DNA from: Allomuricauda sp. M10
Lineage (GTDB): Bacteria; Bacteroidota; Bacteroidia; Flavobacteriales; Flavobacteriaceae
Length of the DNA: 64,000 nucleotides
Assembly: GCF_020782875.1 (NCBI RefSeq)
Contig: NZ_JAJGBN010000006.1
Coordinates: 124,001-188,000, forward strand
Direction of reading: 5' to 3'
The translations under genes and the position numbers were made by a program. Within the stretch, counting starts at the first letter, position 1. Every line of letters begins with the position of its first letter. Below, in pieces: positions 54,381 to 63,979 of this stretch. Below the pieces are notes generated by a model, which saw only the letters and a program-made list of their open reading frames with translations, was not told where the DNA came from and ran no database searches.

Positions 54381-55895
54381 ATGGAGTACTTCATCAATTG
54401 TAATACCTCAACTTTGGCGCCGTACACAACTCCTTTGGATGAGTTACGCGCGGCCCATTTGTACCGAAGGCTAGGTTTTAGTGCCTCTGTGGACACCATT
54501 AATGCTGCTGTTGGACAAACGGCAGGTTCCCTTGTGGACAATTTGGTCAACCAGGCACTAGCAGCGCCCGTGATCCCAGCACCCGCCTGGGCCGATTGGA
54601 ACAATGCCAACTACCCCGCAGATGACGATCTTGCCAATCAGATGAGACGGGCCCAACAAGACGAATTCACCACACAATATGGTAATGCCCTATTGGACAA
54701 TGGACTTCGCGACAGGTTAAGTTTCTTCTGGAGCAACCACTTTGTAACCCAGTTGGAAGTATATAACTGTAACCAGTTCCTTTATTATTACATCAATTGC
54801 CTTCAACGTAATGCATTGGGCAACTTCAAGACCTTCACCAGTGAAATTGGTCTTACCAGTGCCATGCTGTATTATTTGGATGGTGTAAGCAACCGAGGGA
54901 ACAACCCCAACGAAAACTATGCCCGTGAGCTCTATGAGCTTTTCACCCTTGGTGAGGGCAATAACTATACGGAGCAAGATATTATTGAAACCGCAAAAGC
55001 GCTTTCAGGATATACCGAAAGAGGAGAGGAAGGATGTACCCAGGTTACCTTTGACCCTACCGAATTCAATACTGGAAACAAGACCATTTTTGGCCAGACC
55101 GGTAATTGGGACTATGATGATGTCATTGATATTTTGTTCAACCAGAGAGCGAACGAAATTGGATGGTACATCTGCAAAAAACTATATGAATTCTTTGTTC
55201 ATCCTGATTCTACAGGTGATGATGGTAATGGCATTGCCCCTCAGATCATTGATGGGTTGGCCCAAACCTTTATTTCCAACAACTTCGATATCGATCCGGT
55301 TATTAGACAACTTTTCAAGAGCCAGCACTTTTTTGATGAGACCGCTATTGGCGTTATCATCAAAAGTCCTGCGGATCTTTATTTTAACTTTATAAAGGAG
55401 ACCAACTTCGCTTATGATGACATGGATGTCATCAACCTAGTGGATTCCTGTTCCCTAATAGGTCAGACCTTTTTTCAACCTCCAGAAGTGGAAGGTTGGC
55501 AGAGGGACCGAACTTGGATCAACACGAATTTCATTATAGGTCGATGGTTGACCATGGAAGTCTATATTGATCGTTTCTTCCAAAACGATCCTGAACAGTT
55601 CAGAACTTTGGCCATGGATGCAGTAGGTCCGGCCAACATGAATACCAGCAATCCAGAAATTGTGGTAAGGGCATTGGTAGATAAATTCACTCCAAAGGGC
55701 CTTTTGACGGATGCCGATTTTGAAAAGGCCATGGATGCCTTCAAGATCGATGATGTACCCGAAGACTATTATTCACCGGATTATATTCCAGGTGGAAACA
55801 GTTGGTGGATCCTTTCCTCCAGTATGGAAGTTCCTACCCAAGTACATGTTTTATTACGCCATTTGTCCAGAGAACCTGAATTTCAACTTAAATAA
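54381..55895 (+). CDS. DUF1800-domain protein
   Basis: 504 residues with the family pattern: LDELRAAHLYRRLGFSASVD, DRLSFFWSNHFVTQ, NPNENYARELYELFTLGEGN (the conserved NENYARE), and PPEVEGWQ near the C-terminus. No signal peptide is seen at this start. These proteins are almost always encoded next to DUF1501 proteins, as here (9 nt), and are thought to act in the export or processing of surface material. Function unknown. Confidence 0.9.
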   Translation: MEYFINCNTSTLAPYTTPLDELRAAHLYRRLGFSASVDTINAAVGQTAGSLVDNLVNQALAAPVIPAPAWADWNNANYPADDDLANQMRRAQQDEFTTQYGNALLDNGLRDRLSFFWSNHFVTQLEVYNCNQFLYYYINCLQRNALGNFKTFTSEIGLTSAMLYYLDGVSNRGNNPNENYARELYELFTLGEGNNYTEQDIIETAKALSGYTERGEEGCTQVTFDPTEFNTGNKTIFGQTGNWDYDDVIDILFNQRANEIGWYICKKLYEFFVHPDSTGDDGNGIAPQIIDGLAQTFISNNFDIDPVIRQLFKSQHFFDETAIGVIIKSPADLYFNFIKETNFAYDDMDVINLVDSCSLIGQTFFQPPEVEGWQRDRTWINTNFIIGRWLTMEVYIDRFFQNDPEQFRTLAMDAVGPANMNTSNPEIVVRALVDKFTPKGLLTDADFEKAMDAFKIDDVPEDYYSPDYIPGGNSWWILSSSMEVPTQVHVLLRHLSREPEFQLK

Positions 55896-55904
55896 CCCTT
55901 CACC

Positions 55905-57623
55905 ATGTGCGATACCCATCATACCCACGATACATCCCCATACAAAGGCCTCGAACACGATGGTCACGATCAGGAACACACCAAATGGAGTCGAAGGTCC
56001 TTTTTGCAGGCCCTCGGAATTGCCGGTTCAGGTTCCATGTTCTTGGGGAGCCATTTGATCTCGGCTTCTGCCCCATCCCCATTTACGGCGGCAGTTGCAG
56101 CAGCGGAGACCGATAATATTCTGATCCTCATCAGATTATCTGGCGGAAATGACGGCTTGAGTACCGTTATTCCGATCCAACAATATGATTCTTATGCCAA
56201 TGCAAGGCCCAACATCTATATCCCTGAAAGTAAAGTCCTAAAACTTACCAATGATTTTGGCGTGCCCACCTATATGAGTGCCTTGGAATCCATGTGGGGC
56301 GATGGCCAATTCAAGGCGGTTCACGGTGTAGGATACCAAAACCAAAGTTTGTCCCACTTTACGGGATCAGATATTTTTGCCAACACCGATTTGACCACCA
56401 CTGGTTTTTCTGGAGAAAATACCGGATGGATGGGAAGACATTTTGAGCAACTCTATCCAGATTACCTCATCAACCCACCGGCTGCTCCGGCGGCCATCCA
56501 AATCGGGAATTTGGCCAATCTTATTTTCCAGGGAGAGGAAACCAACTATGCTTTTGTGACCAGCAATGTGGATCAATTGGAACAAATCGCCCAAACAGGT
56601 ACCTTTTATGACATTGAAAACGCTCCGTTTGATGACTGTATGTACGGTGACCAGCTTCGCTTTTTAAGAGGCGTTGCCAACACCACCTACGAATATGCCG
56701 GTATCATCCACGATGCCTATATGAGAGGTCAAAACCAAGTGGTATACCAAGAAAACGGCTTTGCAAGACAATTGGCCCTATTGGCCCGATTGATCAAAGG
56801 TAATTTGGGAACCAAGGTATACATGATCTCCATGGGAGGTTTTGATACCCATGGTAACCAACCCATTGTGCATGAAAGGTTGATGTCCAACCTTTCCATT
56901 GCCATCAACAATTTTTATGAAGATATTGCCTTTACCCAGCAAGACGATAAGGTATTGAGCATGACATTCTCCGAGTTCGGAAGAAGGATTTTTGAGAACG
57001 GATCCAATGGTACCGATCACGGTAAGGCCGCTCCCACCCTTTTCTTCGGATCGGGTTTGAACGGTAGTGCCTTTGTGGGTGATCACCCATCTTTGGACGA
57101 ACCAAACAACCGTGGAAACCTGGAATACACCATGGACTTTAGGGACCTTTATGGTACCGTATTGGCCGAATGGTTATGCATACCAAGAACTTCAGTAGAA
57201 GCACATTTATTGGGCTATCAATACAAAGCCATAGATCTAGGATTTAATTGTAGTGGCGAAACGTTTGACGATATTGCCATGGACAACGATCCACCGATTT
57301 TACCAGATACCCCACCGAGTCCAGACCCAGAAAACCCCAATCCAGATATTTTGGACGGCATTGTACACGCCGCCGTTTATCCAGCAACTTCACCACGAAA
57401 TCCAAGCATCTATCTGGATATGCCCGTGGCTGCCCATGTTGACATCGAATTGTTCAACATTTTGGGACAACGGGTGGGCACCATTTTTAACGAAATGCTG
57501 ATGGAAGGGCCAATAGAGATCAATATCCGTGATCGTATGCGCGATACACTTTCCACCGGAAAATACATTTATAGAATTTCGGTGAGCGGTAAAAAAATGA
57601 GTAAATCAGTGATGATTTCCTAA
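55905..57623 (+). CDS. DUF1501-domain protein with Tat signal and T9SS sorting domain
   Basis: 572 residues. A twin-arginine motif (WSRRSFLQAL, R30-R31) with a following hydrophobic segment marks a Tat export signal. The body has the sulfatase-like DUF1501 features (LIRLSGGNDGLSTVIPI, YMISMGGFDTHGNQ, FSEFGRRIFENGSNGTDHGKA). The last 80 residues (about 490-572, HVDIELFNILGQRVG and KYIYRISVSGKKMSKSVMIS) are a type A T9SS C-terminal domain. The protein should leave the cytoplasm folded through Tat and cross the outer membrane by T9SS, an unusual combination. Operon with the DUF1800 gene. Confidence 0.85.
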   Translation: MCDTHHTHDTSPYKGLEHDGHDQEHTKWSRRSFLQALGIAGSGSMFLGSHLISASAPSPFTAAVAAAETDNILILIRLSGGNDGLSTVIPIQQYDSYANARPNIYIPESKVLKLTNDFGVPTYMSALESMWGDGQFKAVHGVGYQNQSLSHFTGSDIFANTDLTTTGFSGENTGWMGRHFEQLYPDYLINPPAAPAAIQIGNLANLIFQGEETNYAFVTSNVDQLEQIAQTGTFYDIENAPFDDCMYGDQLRFLRGVANTTYEYAGIIHDAYMRGQNQVVYQENGFARQLALLARLIKGNLGTKVYMISMGGFDTHGNQPIVHERLMSNLSIAINNFYEDIAFTQQDDKVLSMTFSEFGRRIFENGSNGTDHGKAAPTLFFGSGLNGSAFVGDHPSLDEPNNRGNLEYTMDFRDLYGTVLAEWLCIPRTSVEAHLLGYQYKAIDLGFNCSGETFDDIAMDNDPPILPDTPPSPDPENPNPDILDGIVHAAVYPATSPRNPSIYLDMPVAAHVDIELFNILGQRVGTIFNEMLMEGPIEINIRDRMRDTLSTGKYIYRISVSGKKMSKSVMIS

Positions 57624-57652
57624 AGAAGCGGGACACTTTGCTATCTATTTTT

Positions 57653-57716
57653 GGATACCTTCGAGAATGCACCCCAAACCCCAATACAGGTCGCATTTTC
57701 GGAGGTGTCCTTTTTT
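57653..57716 (+). terminator. Strong intrinsic terminator after the DUF1501 gene
   Basis: An 18-bp stem (57653-57670 with 57693-57710, three G-U pairs, no mismatch) with a 22-nt loop, followed by six Ts. It separates the DUF1800/DUF1501 operon from metG. Confidence 0.85.
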
Positions 57717-57739
57717 ATGACCGATCCCGTTAAATTCAG

Positions 57740-57747
57740 TATTTTTG
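57740..57747 (+). promoter_or_regulatory. Probable -7 box of metG
   Basis: TATTTTTG matches the TAnnTTTG consensus and ends 20 nt before the metG start codon. Confidence 0.5.
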
Positions 57748-57767
57748 GGGCCTAATTTAAAGATTTC

Positions 57768-59894
57768 ATGGCCCAGCAAACCAATCCATCAAGATATACC
57801 ATAACCGCAGCACTTCCCTACACCAATGGCCCCATCCATATTGGGCACTTGGCCGGGGTTTATGTTCCTGCGGATATCTATTCCCGTTATTTAAGACTGA
57901 AGGGCAACGATGTGGCCTTTGTTTGTGGTAGCGACGAACATGGTGTGGCCATATCCATGAAAGCCAAAAAAGAAGGGGTTACTCCAAAAGAAGTGATTGA
58001 TAAATACCACAGTATCATCAAAAAATCTTTTGCAGATTTTGGCATTTCATTCGATAATTATTCCAGAACTTCCGCAGAAGTGCATCATAAAACAGCTTCC
58101 GATTTTTTTGTGAAACTGTACAATCAAGGTGATTTTATTGAAGAGGAAACCGAGCAGTTGTATGATGATGAGGCCAAGCAATTTTTGGCCGATCGTTTCG
58201 TCATCGGTACCTGTCCCAAATGTGGCAATGAGGAAGCATATGGGGATCAATGTGAACGCTGCGGATCCTCGTTGAACGCAACCGATCTCATCAACCCAAA
58301 ATCAACCATAACCGGAACGGTTCCTTCCCTAAAAAAGACCAAGCATTGGTTTTTGCCTTTGGATCGCTATGAAGGATTTTTAAAGGAATGGATCCTTGAT
58401 GGTCACAAGTCCGATTGGAAACCCAATGTTTACGGCCAGTGTAAATCTTGGATTGATGACGGATTAAAGCCGCGTGCGGTGACCCGCGACCTCGACTGGG
58501 GAATTCCAGTACCCGTTGAAGGTGGTGAAGGCAAAGTCCTCTATGTGTGGTTCGACGCGCCGATTGGTTACATTTCATCTACCAAGGAATGGGCGGAACG
58601 GGAAGGCAAGGACTGGGAACCTTATTGGAAAAGCAAGGACACCAAACTGGTCCATTTTATCGGGAAGGACAACATTGTGTTCCATTGCATTATCTTCCCA
58701 AGTATGCTAAAGGCACATGGCGACTATATTTTACCTGAAAATGTTCCGGCCAACGAATTCCTGAATCTGGAAGGCAACAAATTGTCCACTTCCAAGAACT
58801 GGGCAGTGTGGTTGCACGAGTATTTGGAGGAATTCCCCGATATGCAGGACGTGCTTCGTTATGCCTTAACAGCCAACGCACCTGAAACCAAGGACAATGA
58901 CTTTACCTGGAAGGATTATCAGGCACGTAACAACAACGAACTGGTGGCCATTTTTGGCAATTTCGTGAACCGTGTTGCCGTGCTTACCCATAAATATTAT
59001 AACGGGGTGGTTCCTGCTCCAAACACTTTTTCTGAAGTGGATCTTGAAACTTTGGAGGCCCTAAAAGGGTTCCCTGAAATCTTGTCCAATTCCCTGGAGC
59101 GGTACCGTTTCCGTGAAGGAAGTCAGGAACTGATGAACTTGGCTCGATTGGGCAATAAATATTTGGCTGACGAAGAACCTTGGAAACTTATCAAAACCGA
59201 TGAGGAACGCGTGAAGACCATCATGTATGTGGCACTTCAGATTGCGACAGGACTTGCCATATTGAGCGAACCGCTTTTGCCGTTTACTTCAAACAAGTTA
59301 AAAGGGATTCTTCGCGTTGCTCAGAATGACCAAAATAGTGTCATTTCGAGCGCAGTCGAGAAATCTATTGGTTGGGACGACCTTGCCTCAGAAGACACTC
59401 TGCTCCCAGCCGGACACCAACTCAACCCCAGTGAATTACTTTTCCGAAAAATTGAGGATGAAGAGATCCAAAAACAATTGGACAAACTGGAAGCCACTAA
59501 AAAATCCAACGCTTCGACTACATCGAACACAAATACAACTGAAAACGAGATAATGCCACAAAAAGAAACCATCGCCTACGAAGACTTTGCAAAAATGGAC
59601 ATGAGGGTAGGTACCATTCTAGAAGCGGAAAAAATGCCAAAGGCCGATAAGCTTTTGGTGTTGAAAATTGACACAGGCTTGGACACCCGAACCATTGTTT
59701 CAGGCATTGCGGAAAGTTTTAAACCGGAGGACATCATCGGTAAAAAAGTGACCGTTCTCGTGAACTTGGCCCCTCGAAAACTACGTGGTGTGGAAAGTGA
59801 GGGCATGATCTTGATGACGGAAAACCAAGAGGGAAAACTCGTTTTTATGAACCCTGATGAGGATGGGGTTAACAACGGGGAAGGTATAAGTTAA
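57768..59894 (+). CDS. metG: Methionine--tRNA ligase
   Basis: 708 residues. The HIGH-type motif is PIHIGHLAG (residues 22-30), the zinc knuckle is [18 protein letters not shown] (about 149-166), and the KMSKS-type loop is KLSTSK (about 338-343). A C-terminal EMAP-like tRNA-binding domain occupies about 600-708 ([20 protein letters not shown]). It charges tRNA-Met in the cytoplasm. Two palindromic repeats of the REP family lie in frame at residues 513-533, in the linker between the anticodon-binding domain and the C-terminal domain, and add ILRVAQND and VISSAVEKS. The gene has an ordinary length and reading frame, so the insertions are tolerated. Confidence 0.97.
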   Translation: MAQQTNPSRYTITAALPYTNGPIHIGHLAGVYVPADIYSRYLRLKGNDVAFVCGSDEHGVAISMKAKKEGVTPKEVIDKYHSIIKKSFADFGISFDNYSRTSAEVHHKTASDFFVKLYNQGDFIEEETEQLYDDEAKQFLADRFVIGTCPKCGNEEAYGDQCERCGSSLNATDLINPKSTITGTVPSLKKTKHWFLPLDRYEGFLKEWILDGHKSDWKPNVYGQCKSWIDDGLKPRAVTRDLDWGIPVPVEGGEGKVLYVWFDAPIGYISSTKEWAEREGKDWEPYWKSKDTKLVHFIGKDNIVFHCIIFPSMLKAHGDYILPENVPANEFLNLEGNKLSTSKNWAVWLHEYLEEFPDMQDVLRYALTANAPETKDNDFTWKDYQARNNNELVAIFGNFVNRVAVLTHKYYNGVVPAPNTFSEVDLETLEALKGFPEILSNSLERYRFREGSQELMNLARLGNKYLADEEPWKLIKTDEERVKTIMYVALQIATGLAILSEPLLPFTSNKLKGILRVAQNDQNSVISSAVEKSIGWDDLASEDTLLPAGHQLNPSELLFRKIEDEEIQKQLDKLEATKKSNASTTSNTNTTENEIMPQKETIAYEDFAKMDMRVGTILEAEKMPKADKLLVLKIDTGLDTRTIVSGIAESFKPEDIIGKKVTVLVNLAPRKLRGVESEGMILMTENQEGKLVFMNPDEDGVNNGEGIS
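59305..59366 (+). repeat. In-frame REP elements in metG
   Basis: Two elements back to back: 59305-59330 (GGATTCTTCGCGTTGCTCAG, then AATGAC) and 59340-59366 (GTCATTTCGAGCGCAGTCGA, then GAAATCT). Both match REP modules of intergenic regions in this window. The second is 27 nt, the same length as the mfd copy. Confidence 0.85.
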
Positions 59895-59917
59895 CTCATA
59901 TCCAAAGAAACTGTCCG

Positions 59918-59986
59918 GTCGAGCGCAGTCGAGACCAGTTTTAAAAATTGGATGGTAAGACTTCTGGACTGCGCTCGAAGTGACAA
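59918..59986. repeat. REP palindrome pair between metG and tex
   Basis: GGTCGAGCGCAGTCGAGACC (59918-59937) and a GACTTCTGGACTGCGCTCGA element (59961-59986). The open frame upstream of the tex start reads through the second copy, which is why the tex start at 60003 is preferred. Confidence 0.75.
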
Positions 59987-60002
59987 CTACTTAACAAACA
60001 TC

Positions 60003-62126
60003 ATGCGACTCATACCCTATATCGTTCAACATACCCAATTGTCGGAAAAAAGTGTGGAGCATACCGTGGCACTTTTGAACGAAGATTGTACCATTCCCTT
60101 TATCTCCAGATACCGAAAGGAACGCACAGGAAATTTGGATGAAGTCCAGATAGGGGCCATTGTGCAGTACAAAACCCAATTTGAGGCCCTTGAAAAGAGG
60201 AAAGCGGCCATCGTTAAAGCGGTGGAAGAACAAGGAGCCCTCACCCCAGAACTCAAGGCCAAATTTTTGGGCTGCATGGACCTGACCAGTCTGGAAGACC
60301 TATACCTTCCTTTCAAGAAGAGTAAAAAGACAAAAGCAGAGACCGCCCGTAAAAATGGACTGGAACCCTTGGCCAAGATTATTATGGCGCAAAATGCCGA
60401 TGAAATCGAGTTCATCGCTTCCAAATATCTCAACAAGGAGGTCATAAACGAGGATGAAGCGTTGGAAGGTGCCCGACATATCATTGCCGAGTGGATCAAC
60501 GAACGGGGCGATATCCGCAATCAATTGCGCAGCCAATTGGAACGCCATGCCTTGATCAGCACGCAAGTGATCAAGATCAAAAAAGACGATGAGAAGGCAC
60601 AAAAATTCCAGGATTATTTTGATTGGAGCGAACCTTTGGAACGATGCCCCTCCCACCGATTTTTAGCCATCATGAGGGCAGAAAAGGAAGGATTCATCCG
60701 GGTGAAAATTGAAATTGATGAAGAACGGGCCCTTCAGAATATGGAACGGCGTTTGATCAAATCGAACAATGCCTGTGCGGAACAAATTGAAATGGCCATC
60801 GCCGATGCCTACAAAAGGCTATTGTTTCCATCCCTTTCCAACGAACTTTTAAGCATTGCCAAAGAAAAGGCCGACTTGGCCGCCATACAGGTGTTCTCCA
60901 AAAACCTAAAGCAATTGCTCTTGGGTGCTCCCTTGGGCGAAAAACGCATTTTGGCCATCGACCCAGGGTTCCGGACAGGATGTAAAGTGGTGTGTTTGGA
61001 TGAACACGGCGATTTGAAGCACAACGAAACCATTTATCCCCATGCACCGCAAAATGACCGAACTGGGGCCATTAAAAAAATTAGTTCCTTGGTGGATGCC
61101 TATAAAATTGAGGCTATTGCCATAGGAAATGGGACCGCATCTCGAGAAACCGAACAATTGATCAAACGCATTCCCTTTAAAAAACCAATTGAAGTATTTG
61201 TGGTGAGCGAAGCTGGGGCTTCCATCTATTCGGCTTCCAAGATTGCCAGGGATGAGTTTCCCAATTATGATGTTACCGTTCGGGGAGCGGTTTCCATTGG
61301 TCGCCGATTGGCCGATCCGTTGGCCGAACTGGTGAAGATCGATGCCAAATCCATTGGGGTGGGGCAATACCAGCACGATGTGGACCAAACCCAATTGAAA
61401 TCTTCTTTGGACACTGTGGTGGAAAGTTGTGTGAACGCTGTGGGCGTCAACATCAATACGGCAAGTATTCCGCTGCTCAGCTATGTTTCTGGAATCGGAC
61501 CCAAATTGGCCGAAAACATTGTGGCACATCGCAATGAAAATGGGGCTTTCAAAAATAGGGATGAAATCAAAAAAGTGGCCCGTTTGGGTGGTAAGGCCTT
61601 TGAACAAAGTGCCGGCTTTTTGCGCATCAAAAATGGCGATAATCCTTTGGATGATTCTTCGGTACACCCTGAAAGTTATAGCTTGGTGGCCAAAATGGCC
61701 AAGGACCAAAAAATTCCACTTCAGGAAATTGTTGGGAACAAAGCTGCCCTGCAGCGCATCGAACTAAAATCCTATTGTACGGAAACCATTGGTATGCCCA
61801 CTTTGGAAGATATTGTAAAAGAGCTGGAAAAACCGGGTTTGGACGTAAGGGAAAAAGCCAAGGTGTTCACGTTTGACCAGAATATCAGGGAAATTACGGA
61901 TCTGAGACAAGGACAATTGCTGCCCGGTATTGTGAACAACATCACCAACTTTGGATGCTTTGTGGATGTCGGGATCAAGGAAAGTGGCCTGATCCATATT
62001 TCCAATCTATCCGATACTTTTGTAAAAGATGTCAACGAACATGTTAGCCTTCATCAACAAGTGATCGTTAAGGTGTTGGATGTGGATGTCCCTAGAAAAC
62101 GGATTCAGTTGGCGCTGCACAAATAA
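60003..62126 (+). CDS. Tex-family RNA-binding transcription accessory protein
   Basis: 707 residues with the Tex order: helical N-terminus (TIPFISRYRKERTGNLDEVQI), an RNase H-like YqgF domain (about 310-430, ILAIDPGFRTGCKVVCLDEHG), a helix-hairpin-helix region (YVSGIGPKLAENIVAHRNENG) and a C-terminal S1 RNA-binding domain (LLPGIVNNITNFGCFVDVGI, about 635-707). I start at the ATG at 60003; 17 extra codons upstream are repeat-derived. Cytoplasmic and nucleic-acid binding; role in transcription or RNA handling is known only in general. Close behind metG. Confidence 0.95.
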   Translation: MRLIPYIVQHTQLSEKSVEHTVALLNEDCTIPFISRYRKERTGNLDEVQIGAIVQYKTQFEALEKRKAAIVKAVEEQGALTPELKAKFLGCMDLTSLEDLYLPFKKSKKTKAETARKNGLEPLAKIIMAQNADEIEFIASKYLNKEVINEDEALEGARHIIAEWINERGDIRNQLRSQLERHALISTQVIKIKKDDEKAQKFQDYFDWSEPLERCPSHRFLAIMRAEKEGFIRVKIEIDEERALQNMERRLIKSNNACAEQIEMAIADAYKRLLFPSLSNELLSIAKEKADLAAIQVFSKNLKQLLLGAPLGEKRILAIDPGFRTGCKVVCLDEHGDLKHNETIYPHAPQNDRTGAIKKISSLVDAYKIEAIAIGNGTASRETEQLIKRIPFKKPIEVFVVSEAGASIYSASKIARDEFPNYDVTVRGAVSIGRRLADPLAELVKIDAKSIGVGQYQHDVDQTQLKSSLDTVVESCVNAVGVNINTASIPLLSYVSGIGPKLAENIVAHRNENGAFKNRDEIKKVARLGGKAFEQSAGFLRIKNGDNPLDDSSVHPESYSLVAKMAKDQKIPLQEIVGNKAALQRIELKSYCTETIGMPTLEDIVKELEKPGLDVREKAKVFTFDQNIREITDLRQGQLLPGIVNNITNFGCFVDVGIKESGLIHISNLSDTFVKDVNEHVSLHQQVIVKVLDVDVPRKRIQLALHK

Positions 62127-62134
62127 CTTTTTAC

Positions 62135-63036
62135 ATGCTCAAGATTGCCTATCACCCCATCTATAAACATCATTTACCGGATGGGCATCGGTTTCCCATG
62201 GCGAAATATGAGCTGTTGCCCCAACAATTGCTCCATGAAGGTACTTGTGGTCCAGAGCATTTTTATGAGCCTTCCATACCTGATGATGAGCACATTTTAG
62301 CCGTTCATGATGAAGGGTATTACAGCGATTTGTTGAATCTGGAGATTCCTCCGAAAGAGGCTAGAAAAATTGGTTTTCCCTTGAGTAAGGAACTCGTTTT
62401 GCGGGAACGTATCATTGCCGATGGCACCATAAAGGATGCGAATTTGCCTTGGAACATGGTATCGCCATGAACATCGCCGGGGGAACGCATCACGCCTATT
62501 CCAATCGTGGGGAAGCCTTTTGCATGCTGAACGATCAAGCCATCGGCGCCCGATACTTGCAGCGTAACAAACAGATTAACAATATCTTGATCGTAGATTT
62601 GGACGTACACCAAGGAAATGGAACTGCCGAAATTTTTCAGACCGACCGTTCTGTTTTTACTTTTTCCATGCATGGGAAAGGCAATTATCCTTTTAAAAAG
62701 GAAGTTTCCGATTTGGACATTGCTTTGGAGAAGGGCACTACGGACCAGGAGTATCTTTCTATCCTAAAAAATACCCTCCCATCGTTGTTGGAAAAGGTAC
62801 GTCCCGAATTCATCTTTTACCTCTGTGGGGTAGATGTTTTGGAAACGGACAAACTAGGCACCCTATCCCTTACTTTGGAAGGGTGCAAGGAACGGGACCG
62901 CTTTGTATTGCAAACCTGCCACGATGCCAACATTCCTGTACAGTGTAGTATGGGTGGCGGGTATTCCCCAGAAATCAAGATTATTGTTGAAGCCCATGCG
63001 AACACCTTTCGATTGGCACAGGATATTTATGCGTAA
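62135..63036 (+). pseudogene. Histone-deacetylase-family protein, disrupted by a 1-nt frameshift
   Basis: Two overlapping frames form one gene. 62135-62470 gives the N-terminus (AYHPIYKHHLPDGHRFPMAKYELL, then HDEGYYSDLL). The region downstream of about 62443 continues in another frame (FALEHGIAMNIAGGTHHAYS, DLDVHQGNGTAEIF, CGVDVLETDKLG), with zinc ligands D and H in DLDVHQGNGT intact. Loss of one base near 62435-62442 explains it: the frames differ by -1. The intact protein would be about 300 residues, the acetoin-utilisation/HDAC-like size. Either the gene is dead in this strain or the base is a sequencing or assembly error. Confidence 0.85.
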
Positions 63037-63041
63037 TTTTG
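63034..63041 (+). promoter_or_regulatory. Probable -7 box of the PAP2 gene
   Basis: TAATTTTG overlaps the stop codon of the preceding gene and lies 25 nt before the PAP2 start. A TTG at 63013-63015 gives a plausible -33 element at 18-nt spacing. Confidence 0.55.
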
Positions 63042-63066
63042 CGGATTATCCAAATTTTCAACCTTC

Positions 63067-63900
63067 ATGAAAATACTGAACTACCTATTTCTCCTGATTA
63101 TTGTTGCACCTGTGATGGGTCAAGTAGACGAAAAAGAAAAAAATCTTTGGAACGATTTCACCTATGACATCGGGAATGTTTTTGGTGGCGTGGGGTATGC
63201 TTATTCCCGACCCTTTCATTGGCAAGGTAACGATTGGGCCAATTTTGGATACTTGACAGGAGGCACCCTTTTATTGGCAACAGTGGATGAAGAGGTAAAT
63301 CATTGGAAAAATGGATTTAGACAAGATATTCCTGATTTTGTAATCGATTATGGTCATGAATACGGTAGCCCTGAGAACAATTATATGCTTACGGGTGGCG
63401 TATATCTAGCAGGATTGTTCACCAAAAACGAAAAGTTAAGACGCACCGGGGTCCTGTTGATTTCCTCTGCCACTGCAGGTGGTTTTCTTCAACAAGTAAG
63501 CAAACGGATCATTGGGAGGGCCAGACCCAAAAGTGGGGAAAGCTCGGATACTTTTGACCCCTTCCACTTGAACCGCGTCTACAATTATGATTCCTTTCCT
63601 TCGGGTCACGCCATGCTGGCCTTCAGTAATGCGTATGCCATTGCAAAGCAATTCCGAAGTCCTTGGGTAAAGGCCGGAATTTATACCGTTGGGTTGATTC
63701 CCGGTTTTGTTCGGGTGGTGGACGACTTCCATTGGTTTTCCGATGTGGCCTTCAGTACGGTACTGAGTATTTTCATTGTGGAATCCATTGACCGGTATTT
63801 GGATTCGAAATATGATGAAAAGTATAACCACAATAGTAAAGAGGTAAGCTGGAATCTGTCCTTCGGACCCAATACGATGGGTGTGTCCCTTCGATTTTAA
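63067..63900 (+). CDS. PAP2-family lipid phosphatase
   Basis: 277 residues with a signal peptide or first membrane segment (NYLFLLIIVAPVMG). The three phosphatase motifs are present: KRIIGRARP, PSGHAMLAF and RVVDDFHWFSDV, the last with the catalytic His. It dephosphorylates phosphatidic acid or a polyprenyl diphosphate at the periplasmic face of the membrane. The C-terminus ends in an outer-membrane-like strand (GPNTMGVSLRF), which is seen in some Bacteroidota members. A dyad (63899-63911 with 63933-63945) follows the gene. Confidence 0.9.
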   Translation: MKILNYLFLLIIVAPVMGQVDEKEKNLWNDFTYDIGNVFGGVGYAYSRPFHWQGNDWANFGYLTGGTLLLATVDEEVNHWKNGFRQDIPDFVIDYGHEYGSPENNYMLTGGVYLAGLFTKNEKLRRTGVLLISSATAGGFLQQVSKRIIGRARPKSGESSDTFDPFHLNRVYNYDSFPSGHAMLAFSNAYAIAKQFRSPWVKAGIYTVGLIPGFVRVVDDFHWFSDVAFSTVLSIFIVESIDRYLDSKYDEKYNHNSKEVSWNLSFGPNTMGVSLRF

Positions 63901-63953
63901 TTGAATCTAAACGTCATTGTGTTAATTATTTATTTAGATTGAATTAAAATAAT

Positions 63954-63961
63954 TATTTTTG
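63954..63961 (+). promoter_or_regulatory. Probable -7 box of the gene cut by the window end
   Basis: TATTTTTG, matching TAnnTTTG, lies 18 nt before an ATG at 63980. Confidence 0.45.
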
Positions 63962-63979
63962 CCTTCTCTGTTCCAAGTG

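Noticed and set aside
59952..60002. 17-codon N-terminal extension of the Tex protein
   Set aside because: It is encoded by a REP palindrome; the ATG at 60003 starts the conserved sequence.
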